The position numbers were made by a program, and so were the translations under genes. From Aptenodytes patagonicus (lineage: Eukaryota > Chordata > Aves > Sphenisciformes > Spheniscidae), in the NCBI RefSeq assembly GCF_965638725.1, contig NW_027472018.1, positions 548,576-612,575 on the forward strand: 64,000 nt of DNA, given 5' to 3'. Each line of letters begins with the position of its first letter. Position 1 is the first letter of the stretch. The notes under the pieces are model-generated. The model was not told the DNA's origin and did not search any database. It worked only from the letters and a program-made list of their open reading frames with translations. Of the stretch, positions 1-10,110 are shown piece after piece.

Positions 1-154
1 CACGAGGTGCCTCCAGGGGAAGGTCCCCGCGCCGTGAACGTGGTGGCTGGGCAACGCTCGGGGCTCGGCACGCAGACAGTGGGGCTGGCCCTGCCGGAGC
101 CCACCGGGGCCGGCAGGAGCCGCGTCGTCATGCTGCAGTGAGCCCCCGCCCCAC

Positions 155-443
155 CTGCCCCAGGAGACGCCCTTCTCCTCCTGCCAGCCGCGCGGCAGCA
201 CCCGCCCGGCGTGGGAGCTGTGCTGGATGCGGTAGCTGCGCGGGTGGCCCCAGCGGTTGTGCCGGTGCGGGTTGTAGAAGAGCAGGTAGCGGGGCAGCGC
301 CTTGCCGAAGGGGAAGGCAGCCTGGCGCTCACTGCGGCGGGGCTGCCGGTGCAGCCAGGGCTGCACCACGCGGGCGCCCGGGCTCCAGGGGTTGGAGATG
401 TTCTCGAAGCGCACGTCCACCGTCTCGAAGCTGTTGCCGGTGC
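155..443 (-). CDS. AOC1: AOC1-like second coding exon
   Basis: The acceptor TTTGCAG precedes 443 and continues the frame set by the upstream exon (about 96 residues, with motifs [13 protein letters not shown] and [10 protein letters not shown]). It ends after VSWG at a GT donor (154-153). The family continues with the domain holding the third copper histidine, which must lie left of the window. Confidence 0.9.
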
Positions 444-2319
444 CTGCAAACAGAGGGGCCTGTTGTGAGCAGCAGCGGGGCCTGGGGTGCACCCGCATCC
501 CACAGAGGGGTGCCCACCCGGCAGCCCCTTGCCCGGGGCACGGGGCTGGGACCCCACAGAGATGCCACCCTGGCGGGGGGGTCATTTTCAGAGGGTCCGG
601 GCAGTGCCTGGATGGCAACGCTTCCCTGGGGACGAGGCTCCCGAGCCCCCGGCGTGGGGGCCGGTCCCACCTCCCCACACCATCCCCAGAGCCGGGGGGG
701 CCGGCCGAGGGAGCAGGGGAGGCCCCAGCGCGGTGGGGGGCTGCACCTGCGATGTCCAGGTCCACCTTGTAGTGCACCAGGTGGGTGTGGAGGTTGCCCA
801 GGAGGTGGCTGTGGACGCGGCTGCCGTAGCGCTGGCCCTGCGGCGTGTAGAAGGTGGCGTGGATGAAGCCGGTGGCGTGGACCTTGGCCTCCATCACACC
901 GTTGGGGTAGAGGAGGAAGTCCCAGATGTAGTCGTAGTTGTAGACGGTGGAGGTGGTGCGCAGGACCAGCGCCTGCCCCTCCAGGCCGGCGTAGAAGTGG
1001 AAACCCCCTTGGAAGTCGCTGTCGAAGTGGCGGCGGAGCGGGACGCCGGTGGGCAGCTCGAAGACACAGATGGCGCTGGAGAAGCGCACCGGCCCGTCGG
1101 CATCGTAGAGGTGGTGGGCGTCCAGGTAGGTGGCCGCCTCGGGGCAGTCGATGCCACGGGCCAGCTCGTAGGTGACGGAGCCCATGCCCCAGCCGGCGTC
1201 CATGTACTTGGTCTGCATGGCGGCCGGCGTGTGGCCCCCGTAGAAGGCGATGGCCTCCTGCACGCTCACCTCGTAGGCCAGGCGCTCCCCGTTGAAGCGC
1301 AGGTCGAAGAGCTGGAGGCCGGCGGAGGAGCGCAGGCGGAAGGCCAGGCTCCAGCCCCCATACTCCAGTTGGTTGCCCCGCAGCCGGTACCGCCGGCCCT
1401 GGGGCTCACACACTTTAGCCCCGTGCACCTCGGTGGGGGTGCCGGTGGCGAAGCGCCCGCGGGGCTCGTAGCTGGAGAAGAGCTGCCGGGACGGGGGCTC
1501 GGCCAGGCGGGCCACCGCCAGCGTCCCCTGCTCGTAGCGCTTGGCCAGCTCCTGCGGGCTGGAGAAGTAGTGCCCGTTGTACCAGAGCTGCTGCACCGCC
1601 CAGCGCCGCGGGTCGGGGTCCCGGTGGTCCACCAGCACCTCCAGCCCCACCGGGTGCAGGAAGAAGCCCTCCACGAAGCGCTGCAGCACCAGCCAGCTGC
1701 GGCGCTCACCCGGCGCCAGCCCCCGCGGCGCGATGTCCGTGAAGGTCAGGCAGCGCTGGGAGCAGTTGTGGTACCAGAAGCCGGTGGAGTTGCGCAGCAG
1801 CTGGTAGAGCGGCTCCATCGCCTCCGCCAGCGTGCGGTGCAGCAGCTCGTACTCCAGCTGGGTCATGGGCCGGGCAGCGAAGGGGATGGCGCGGCCCCCC
1901 TTGAAGCGCAGCGGCCGGTAGGAGCTGGGCCGGGGCAGGGGCCCCACGGTGAATTCAGTGATGTTGGGCTCCGCCTGCCCCCCAAAGAAGATGACGGCCC
2001 GAGCCTGGCGCCGGGGACGGGGGCCGCCCTGGTCCAGGTAGCGCAGGGCCAGACGCTTCTTGGGGGGCAGCAGCTCCACCAGGAAGAGGGTGTTCTTGGC
2101 CAGGGGTCCCCCGCGGCTCGGGGACAGCCCCAGTTCCGGGCGGCTCATCAGGAATGTCCGCACGGCCCGCAGCTCCGCCGGCGACAGGTCAGCAAAGATG
2201 GAGGCCTTGTCCGGAGGTGGCGCGGTGGGGCCAGGGCTGGGGCTGGGGCTGGGGCCGGGGCTGGGGCTGGCCGCAACACCCAGCACGGCCAGTGCCCAGG
2301 CGAGCCGGAGCAGCCACAT
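155..2319 (-). CDS. AOC1: Diamine oxidase (copper amine oxidase), AOC1-like, 3' part beyond window
   Basis: Secreted copper/topaquinone amine oxidase that oxidatively deaminates histamine and putrescine. Two coding exons are visible on the minus strand: 2319-747 and 443-155, joined by a 303-bp GT-AG intron. The ATG at 2319 opens a signal peptide ([18 protein letters not shown]). The topaquinone tyrosine lies in the motif NYDY (codon 934-936, residue about 462; human Tyr461). The catalytic base Asp is in DAGWGMG (codon 1198-1200, residue about 374; human Asp373). The paired copper ligands lie in LHTHL just before the first splice donor; the third His ligand is outside the window. About 620 of roughly 750 residues are present, and 1-154 reads as the next intron. 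A Ser/Pro/Gly run right after the signal peptide is unusual. Chosen over AOC2/AOC3 because it has a cleavable leader rather than a membrane anchor, matches AOC1 around the active site, and lies next to a TMEM176-like gene. Confidence 0.96.
747..2319 (-). CDS. AOC1: AOC1-like first coding exon (signal peptide, N-terminal domains, cofactor site)
   Basis: A single 1573-bp exon encodes about 524 residues, as expected from the large first coding exon of mammalian AOC1. It holds the leader, both small amine-oxidase N-terminal domains (about residues 45-260) and much of the catalytic domain, including the Asp base and the topaquinone Tyr. It ends in the frame ...VDLDIAG with a splice donor (G|GT) at 746-745. 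Large open frames on the opposite strand here are shadows. Confidence 0.95.
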
Positions 2320-4924
2320 CCTTGGGGGACCTGGGGGCAGAGGGAGCGGTCAGCTGCGGGGCCGTGTCCCTGCCTGCAGCCGGCCGTGACCGACGCTGTC
2401 CCCCAGGACGGGGAATCGCAGATCCCCTCTCTGCAGCAGCCTTCGGTGCAGACTTGGTGCTCCCGCCACGGCCCTTCCCCACCGGCAGCCGCCGACAGTG
2501 CCGGCATCCCGGCAAAACACGGCACGGGCACTGCTGGATGACAGCAGCATGTGCGAGTGGCTGCTGCTGCAAAGGCTGCCCTGTCCAGCCGTCCTGCCGT
2601 GCAACACCGCGCCGGCAAGGCAGGCAGTGCGCCGTGCTGTGCCGTGTCATGCCGTGCCGTGCCAGCTCTCCCATCCTGGGGGAGCATGAACCCCACTGGG
2701 TGCTGAGCACCAGCCCCATGGGAGCATCCAAGCCCCGGGAGGGAGCCGTCGGGGTGCTGGGGGTCCATCTGCGGACACGGTCCCCCCCCAGCTGGGGGGT
2801 CCCTCCTGCCAGCCCGAGCCCCGGGGGCTGTGCTCGAGCCCGGCCAGCCCCGCAGCGGCAGTTAACAGGAGAGGAGCAGGGGGGCACCGGGCTGGCTGCA
2901 GCAGCAGGGGATGGGCTCTGCTCGGGGCGCCATGGCCCCGTCTGCCTGGCACCCCTGCCGAGAGCTCGCCGCTTCCGCAGGCTGCGGGGTGCTAGAGGCG
3001 ATGGGCACGCAGCGGCACCCCGCAATGGCCGGCACCCGCCACGGGGGCTGCGCAGCCCCCTCTGACCCAGCCCTGCCGGGGCTCGTGCCAGTGGACGGGA
3101 CCCACCCAAAGCAGCAGCTTTGGCCTGGGGGAGCCGGTGGCTTGCGGGGCCAGGGGGCTTTTGGGGCAGGGAGGGGGCCTGTGCTGTGTGGGGACGGACC
3201 GTGGTGCTCACCTCCCGCCGGCTGGACGGGGGCACGGGGGCACAACCAAAACCCCGACGGTGCCCCCGCGCCATGCAGGGGTCCTGCTGTGGGGCTGCCA
3301 CCCCCGGAGCTCCCCACATGGCACTGGGGCTGCCCTGGCACCCCAAAGGACTCGCACGACGTGGCTGCCAGGCAGGGTGCGAGGGGGGCAGGGGAGCTCT
3401 GCACCCACCCCATGGTGGCTGCCGGACCCCGACCCGGAGCCGAGCACCCCACCGGGGCAGACGGGCCAGGACCCCCGGTGTCCCGGCTCCCCGAGGAGCA
3501 GCCCCCCCCTTGCAGGCAGCAGGCAGCTGCCGCCGGCCCTCAGCCCCCCTCCTCCGCCCCCCACTCACCTGCCCACGCTCTGGAAACCTGCCTGCGTGGC
3601 GGCTACCCGCTCTCTGCCCCGGCCCCGCCGCCCCGGGGGCGCTGACCCCCCCCCCCCCCTCCGCCCCCCCCGCACCGCCCGGGCCGGGGGCCAGCCCCTG
3701 CCCGAGCCCGCCCGGGGTCAAGGCTGCTGCCGGCGGGGCCCGTCCCCCCCCCGCTCCGCCACACCCCGGGGGGCCGCGGCCCCCCCCTCCCCCCCCCCCG
3801 GCACGAGTTTCCCACGCCCCCCCAACACCCCCGGGGGATGCGACCCCCGCTCCGCCGCCCCGCACCTGCGCGCTCCCGCCGCCGCTCGCCGCCGCGCTCC
3901 CGCCCGACACGCCCACGCGGGGGGGGCCGGGGAGGGGCCCCACGCGGGAGGGGGGGACGGGGAGGGGCCCCGCGCCCCACGGAGGGGGGGAGAAGGGACC
4001 CTGGAGCAACCCCCCCCTCGCATCCTCGAGCCGGGCACCGGGTGGGCGCGCAACCCACGCACCGTGACAGCAGCCCCCCGGGCTGTGGGCGGCGTGGGGG
4101 CTCCTTCGGGGCGCATCCCGCGGATCCCCCCCTCGCTGGGGATGGGCGTGAAGCGGGGGGGGGGGGGGGGAGGCGCTGCCCCGCTCCGCCTCCCACCCCG
4201 CGCGTGGGGCTGTTAATGAACACCCGGCGGCCACGCAGGCTCCGTCCCCGTCCCCGTGGCCGCCCGGTCGTTCCCCCCCCCCCCGGCTCCGGGAGCTCCG
4301 CTCTTTATGGCCTCGCTGCGATCAAACTCCAGGGACGAGGAGAGATAACAGCCGGGACAAACCCACGCGAGACCACGGACACGCAAAGGGGCCCCCGCAG
4401 CCCCCCCGGCCCCAAAAAGCGCAGAAGCCCCAGATGTTCCCCCCCACCGGTGCCTCCCCTCCGTGGATCATCGCGTCTCTGTCCCGCGTGGGAAGTGGGT
4501 CGCCGGACACACACCCCCCCCCCGGTGCCCCAGGAAGGTCTCCATGCGGGTTCCCCCGGTGCCCTGCGGAGCCCCCAGGCCCGACAGCCTGGGGGGGGAG
4601 CTGGGGGGGGGGGCTGGGGGCTCTCCCGGGGCGGGGAGGAGGAGGAGGAGGAAGGGGAGGAGGAGGCGGCGGCCCCCCCGCGCACCGTGCCCCGGCCCGG
4701 CGCTCCGCTCGGCGCCAGGTTAATGATTGCCGGGGTCAGGCGGGTCCCGATCCTCGGCCGTGCCCCCCCCCCCCCCACCCACCCCCCCGGGGCTGCCGGT
4801 CCCTGGCCCTGCCCGCTCGGTGCCGCTGCCCCCCGGGGAGGTGACCCCCACCCCGGCCGGGACACCCCGCCGTCCCGCTGCTCCCCGTCCCCGGGGGCCG
4901 CCGCTGCCGGGAGCGGGGCTGGAG

Positions 4925-5075
4925 CGGGGTGGGAAGAGGGGTGGGGGCTCAGCTGGGGCGGGGGCTCTGCAAGGGTGGGGGCTCTGCAGGGGTGGGGACT
5001 CAGCTGGGGTGGGGGCTCTGCAGCGGTGGGGGCTCAGCTGGGGTGGGGGCTCAGCTGGGGCAGCAGCGGGGCTGG
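4925..5075. repeat. Short G-rich tandem repeat
   Basis: Degenerate copies built from GGGTGGGGGCTC and CTCAGCTGGGG follow one another over about 150 bp. Confidence 0.7.
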
Positions 5076-5653
5076 AGGAGGCTCGGGTGGCCCCCGGTTA
5101 CAGCGGTGCTGTGCCACGCGGAGGGACAAGGACGGACAGAGGCGTGCGGGGACAGGCCGGGGGGGGGGGGGGGTGTCCACGGTCGGGACAATTCCCGGGG
5201 GAACGGCGGGTGCGTGGGCAGGGGGCGACGCCGGAGCGTCCCGGTGCCCGTCTGCAGGGAGGGAGGCGGTTCTGCGGGCAAAGCTCGGTAAATCCCACCC
5301 GTGGGGCGCGGGGGGGCTGTCCCGGCGGGAGCGTGTCAGCTGGGCGAAGACGGGGATCAGCAGACGCCCCCCCCCCCCGGGTGGGAAGAGCAGAGGCTGG
5401 GGCTGGAAGTGGGGGGCGACACCCCGGGAGTTACCGGGGCGGAGAGCCTGGCTCTGCCGAGGGACGGTGCAGGAAAGATGGGGGTCACGGGGGGGGGGGG
5501 GGGGGACGGGGACAGCTGGGACGGCCCGGGGGAGCAGGGGCCGTGCTGGAAGCGTGGGGGGGGCCCAGCCAGGTCCCTCCTGGGGGGTGCATCAGCAGAG
5601 GACGGACAGGAGGAGGGGGAGGAGGCTCTCTGCACCCAGGGGATGCTCCTCGT

Positions 5654-5808
5654 TGCCCACGGGCACCTACGGCACGGAGCACCCATGACATCGCCCACGG
5701 GCACCCACGGCGCAGAGCACCCATGACATCACCTGCAGGCACCCACGGCGCAGAGCACCCATGACATCACCCGCAGGCACCCATGGCGCAGAGCACCCAC
5801 GACATCGC
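5654..5808. repeat. 38-bp minisatellite, four copies
   Basis: Four near-identical 38-bp units each contain GGCACCCACGGCGCAGAGCA followed by CCCATGACATC. The units differ by single bases. Confidence 0.9.
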
Positions 5809-8800
5809 CCGTGCGGCCCCAGCACCCGCACGTGGCATTCGCCGATCCCTGCCGGGCGGGAGGGCGCAGGCTGCCGGGGGGGCTCAGCCGCTCGTCCCCG
5901 GGGGACAAGGGGTGCAGTAAGGGGTTTGTCTCATCCCTGCCCTGGGGCAGGGGCAGAAACGCCCGCCCGCAGACCTGCCCCCCACCTCCCGCAGAGGGAC
6001 ACGCGAGGGAAACCGATTTGGAATGAGAACTCCGGGGGGGGGGGGGGGAAGGGAAAAACTGGATGCGTGATAAAGCGGGGGGAGCCGACCGCCATCCCCC
6101 GGAGCCCTTGTGCCTCCTGCCCCGCAGGCTCTGCCCCGGTGGGCACCGCAGCCGCGCAGGGACGCCAGAGCCCAGGTCCATCCCGCTCCCGCTCCGGGAG
6201 CGTGGTGGGTGCCCCTTGGGTGCTGGTGCAGGGCTCCTGCCCCAGCTGGAGATGCCGACAGACAGACAGACAGATGGACAGGCTCTGTCAAGCCAGATGT
6301 GGCCAGGCAGCCACCGCAGCTCCTGGCCCGGGGAGGAGATGCCCAGTCCGGGTCTGGCCACCCCAACCAGCCCTCTCCCCGTGGGCAGGGCTCGCCGCGG
6401 CCGCCCGACCGCTGCTCCTTGCCCCGGTACGGACGAGGGAGGCGAGGGAGTGGGGTCCGGCCCCGGAGCTGGGATCAGGCGCTGCGGGAGACCTTGGGAC
6501 CCATCCCGGGAGCGTCCCCCCTGCTCCCTGGGGCCACCCCCCCAGCTCGAAGCCCGGCGGGGCTGTGCGGTGGGAGCGAGCCCGAGGCTGTGGTGCGGCC
6601 GGGGATGAGCTGTGCTCCGAGGAGCCTCCGTGCCCGCGATTCCCCTGGGGCCTGCAGCAGCTGCAGGGCATGCTGCTGCTGCTGTGGCTGTTTCCGACCC
6701 CGTGCACCGTGTGGGCCTTGCAAAATCAAATATTTGAGTGTTCAAGACATTTCCTGTTCTACGGCTGCAAGGATGCAAAACATCCTTTGCCGGCCTGTAT
6801 TTAGGCTTGCTCAAGGCAGCGTCAGCTCAGCGCTCGCTGGAAGCTGCCTTGAGTAAGCAAAATCGTTCCCCCAGCAGCTGCTCCCACGGGGCGGTCTTGG
6901 CGCTGACACCCTGGCTCGGGCGGTTTTTGCGATCTCCTATGGGTTTTACAGCTGGCCGAAGCGACGGGGACGCTGGCTGCCACCGACCGCCCCATCCCTT
7001 CCCTGCCACGTTCCCCACGGAAATTTCCACACACACCCCCCTCCGGGCACGTCCAGGGATGCTCTCCATGGGGCCGGACCCCGCCGGGACACACTTTGCC
7101 GAGCGGCTGCACCCGCGGGCGCAGAGCCAGCGTGGGACACGCTCGGTGATGCCTCACGCCTGCTGTCCCCAGGGAGGGGGCTCCGGGCCATTGGGCCTTC
7201 ATGAGCCGGCGCTTTCCCCTTGGCGCCCGGCAGAATTACAGAGAAAAGCTGAGAAACCGCCTGCGTTTGCAGGAGCGAAGCCCGCGTGCAGAAATGAGAG
7301 CTGCAGAACCGAACCCTGCAGCCGAGCGGCATCTCCACGTGAGTTCTAGCAGAGCGCAGGAGGAGGAGGAGGAGGGCGATGCTCGGAGACGGGCAGCCTT
7401 TGCCTCGGAGGGGCGATGGGGCTCGGCGGAGCTCGCGTCGGCACGGCCGCGTGTCGGACCTCGCCGCTCGGAAATGAGGAGAGGTCTGGGGGATCAACCA
7501 AGGCCAGGCTCGGAGGGGACCCCCCTCGCTGAGGGGTGCTGAGGGAAGCAGCTCCTCCTTCTTCTTCCCCCTCCGTCCCGGGAACTTAAACCTCGGCCGT
7601 GCCAGATGCGATTAAATACCGTCTCCCTCCCTGAGCTCATCCCCGCGCTGTCCTGGGCTGGCGGGTGGCAGCCCCCGGAGCCCGGGGGTGTTCCCCACGG
7701 GGGTGCTCCCCACGGGGCTGTCGGTGGCCACGTCTCTCCCGGGTCCTGGTGGCCCCTGCAGGTCAGAGGGATCCGTCCTGGAGCAGACCCTGAGCTGGGA
7801 AGAGCCGCGGGGGATTCGGCCGGACACCTGCAGCCCCCCGCTGCGGAGAGGGCGTCGGGAGCATCAGAGAAGGCAGCGGTTCGGCGCACGAGCCGCCGTG
7901 GGGCTTCACGCCGCCGTGGCTGTGCCAGGATTACTGCCCTAAAGACCCGCGGCCGAGCAGGGAAATCCATCGCGTCGAGATAATTCGTCACGGAGAAAGG
8001 CCGGTCAGCCGGCACCGCTGGGGCCGCCGGGCTCGCCACGGCACGCTCCGGTGCCGCACCCTGCGCCGCCCGTCCTGCCCTCCCCGAGCCTGGGTGCTTC
8101 TCCGGGGGCGATGGGCGCCGTGGACAGGAGAAGGGCCAGCTCCGAGCACGGCACAAACGCACGGCTCCGGGAACGCCTGGGGCTTGGGTTGGCCACCCGC
8201 CCGTGTGGCTGCTCCCTCCCGGCGTGCCGGGATGGGGCAGGGGGGGATGGCGCAGGGGTGGGTGCAGGGGGGCCAGGGGCCACGGGCTGCCCGAGTGCTG
8301 CAGCGCCTGTGGGGTGTTGGTGGACGGGGACGCCGTCCCGGGAGGGGGCTCGCCCCAGCACGGGGCTGCTCCCGGGGCTGGGAGCGCCCGGCAGCTTTCC
8401 CTGCCCCGTCCGTCCATCCGGACATGGGACTCAGCGGGACCCGGTGCCCGGCTCTGCCCCCCCCCCCCCGGAGGAGTCCCGGTGCTCAGGGCTGCCGGGA
8501 CGTGTCCCTCTCCTCTGCCCGGGGCCCAGGGGTGTCCCGCTGCCCTCCCTCCCTGCCAGCTCTGCCCTTTCTCTCTGCTGGAGGGAGACGAGGGATGAGC
8601 AGGGGGGAGCGGGAGCGACGGCCGGGCCGGGGTGTTTTGGCGCTGCCCGTGCTGTGCCGGCTCCCTCGCTCCCCCTCACCCCCTCCCCAGAGGCCTGCGG
8701 GCCCTACTGCCCACCACGGGCAGGGCCAGGGCGCGTTTCGGGTGTCTTCGCCCCCTTTGCCCCCCTCTGCTGTCGCCTTGCCCGGGGCCAAACGCAGCAG

Positions 8801-9039
8801 GGCGGGAGGCTGCGGGCCGGCATGGCCCGGGGCGGGGGGCAACCCGGCGGGGAGGGGTTCCCCCACCGGTGACTGTCCCCCTGGGTGCTGGATGGGGACG
8901 TCTCCCGGGGGGGCCACCCCGAGCAGGCGGGCAGGCACCATGGGGGTCTGTCCCTCCCGTGGGGCCGTCCCACCCTGTCCCGCTCCCCCCCGGGGATGGG
9001 GGGCCTGGGGGCCCGGGGGGGCTCCCCAAGGCCGGGGGG

Positions 9040-9630
9040 GGGCACAACGCCATGGCAATGCCTCTGCCTGGCCCTCCTGCACCCTGTCCCCATGGCAACG
9101 CATCCCCTACCCCCATCCCCATGGCAACGTGTTCCTGACCCCTCCCATCCCCACGGCAACGTGTTCCTGACCCCCCCCATCCCCATGGCAACGTGTCCCT
9201 GACCCCGCCCATCCCCACGGCTACCCCTATCCCCATGGCAACGCTTCTCCCTACCCCCCCATCCCCATGGCAACGTGTTCCTGACACCCCCCCCATCCCC
9301 ATGGCAACGCCTCTCCCTACCCCCCCATCCCCATGGCAACGTGTTCCTGACACCCCCCCCATCCCCATGGCAACGCCTCTCCCTACCCCCCCATCCCCAT
9401 GGCAACGTGTTCCTGACCCCCCCATCCCCATGGCAACGCCTCTCCCTACCCCCCCATCCCCATGGCAACGCCTCTCCCTACCCCCCCATCCCCATGGCAA
9501 CGCCTCTCCCCACCGCCCCGCCTTCCATCCCTCTCCTTCCCGCACTGTTCCCATGGCAACGCCTGCCTTAGTCCCGCCCTCCCACGCCCCCACGGCAACG
9601 CCCCCTCGGGCCTCCGTCACCATAGCAACC
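9040..9630. repeat. About 30-33-bp minisatellite carrying CCATGGCAAC in nearly every unit
   Basis: Roughly 18 units built on CCCCATCCCCATGGCAACG alternate between two spacers (GTGTTCCTGAC and CCTCTCCCTAC). CCATGGCAAC is half of the palindromic RFX X-box GTTGCCATGGCAAC. Single relatives persist at about 9588, 9619 and 9715, leading into the CpG island. Confidence 0.9.
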
Positions 9631-9639
9631 CCCACCGCA

Positions 9640-10110
9640 CCCCGGGGGGGGGGGCGGCCCGGCAGGGGTCGCGAGGCCGCCGCTCTATGGTCGGCTAGAG
9701 CGGCCGCTGTCGCTGTGGCAACGCGGCCCGGCCGGGAGGACCGGCCTGCGGGCGCCGCGTTACCCCCCCCGCGGCCCGGCCGCCGCTCTCCCCTCCCCGG
9801 GCCTTCTCCGGCCGGCCCCGCCGCAGGCGGTTGCCGTCCCCGGGGGCGCTCCCCTCGGGCTGGAGCCCGGCCAGCACCGGCACCGCCAGCCCGGGCCCCT
9901 GCGGCGGACAGCGGCGCCCCGCCGCGCCGGCGAGGCCCAGCCGGGCCTGGCCTGGCCTGGCCTGGCCTGGCCTGGGCTGCCGGGGCCGGCCTGCTCGCAC
10001 ACCCCACCCTCCCCCGCCGGGGTGCGGGAGGGGTCCCGAGGGCCCGGCGGGTGCGGCCTGGCAGCCTCGGGAGCGTTTGCAGGGTCCGGAGACCCGGCTG
10101 AGTGCAGGGA
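9640..10110. promoter_or_regulatory. CpG island, possible promoter, no assigned gene
   Basis: Dense CpG, a GCGGCCGC site near 9701 and a GCCTG pentanucleotide run at about 9945-9975 mark a typical avian CpG island. It may serve an unrecognised transcript or a far 5' exon of a neighbour. I see no exon-donor pair that decides this. Confidence 0.5.

Larger units (their letters stand above)
2320..9035. other. Gene-free GC-rich flank upstream of AOC1-like gene
   Basis: No exon that I can support. Composition is very GC-rich with many poly-C/poly-G tracts (3640-4750, 5160-5510), so all frames stay open. It includes a degenerate GGGTGGGGGCTC array at 4925-5075, a 38-bp tandem repeat near 5655-5808 and a short GACA run near 6255. 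The AOC1 promoter and any non-coding 5' exon should lie here but I cannot place them. Confidence 0.6.

Noticed and set aside
1-141. Plus-strand frame ending TGA at 139-141 that might be the end of a gene entering from the left
   Set aside because: No recognisable protein motif; the segment fits an AOC1 intron as well.
487-2541. A 684-codon plus-strand open frame across the left end
   Set aside because: It is the antisense shadow of the AOC1-like exon, which has signal peptide, cofactor motif and splice sites on the minus strand.
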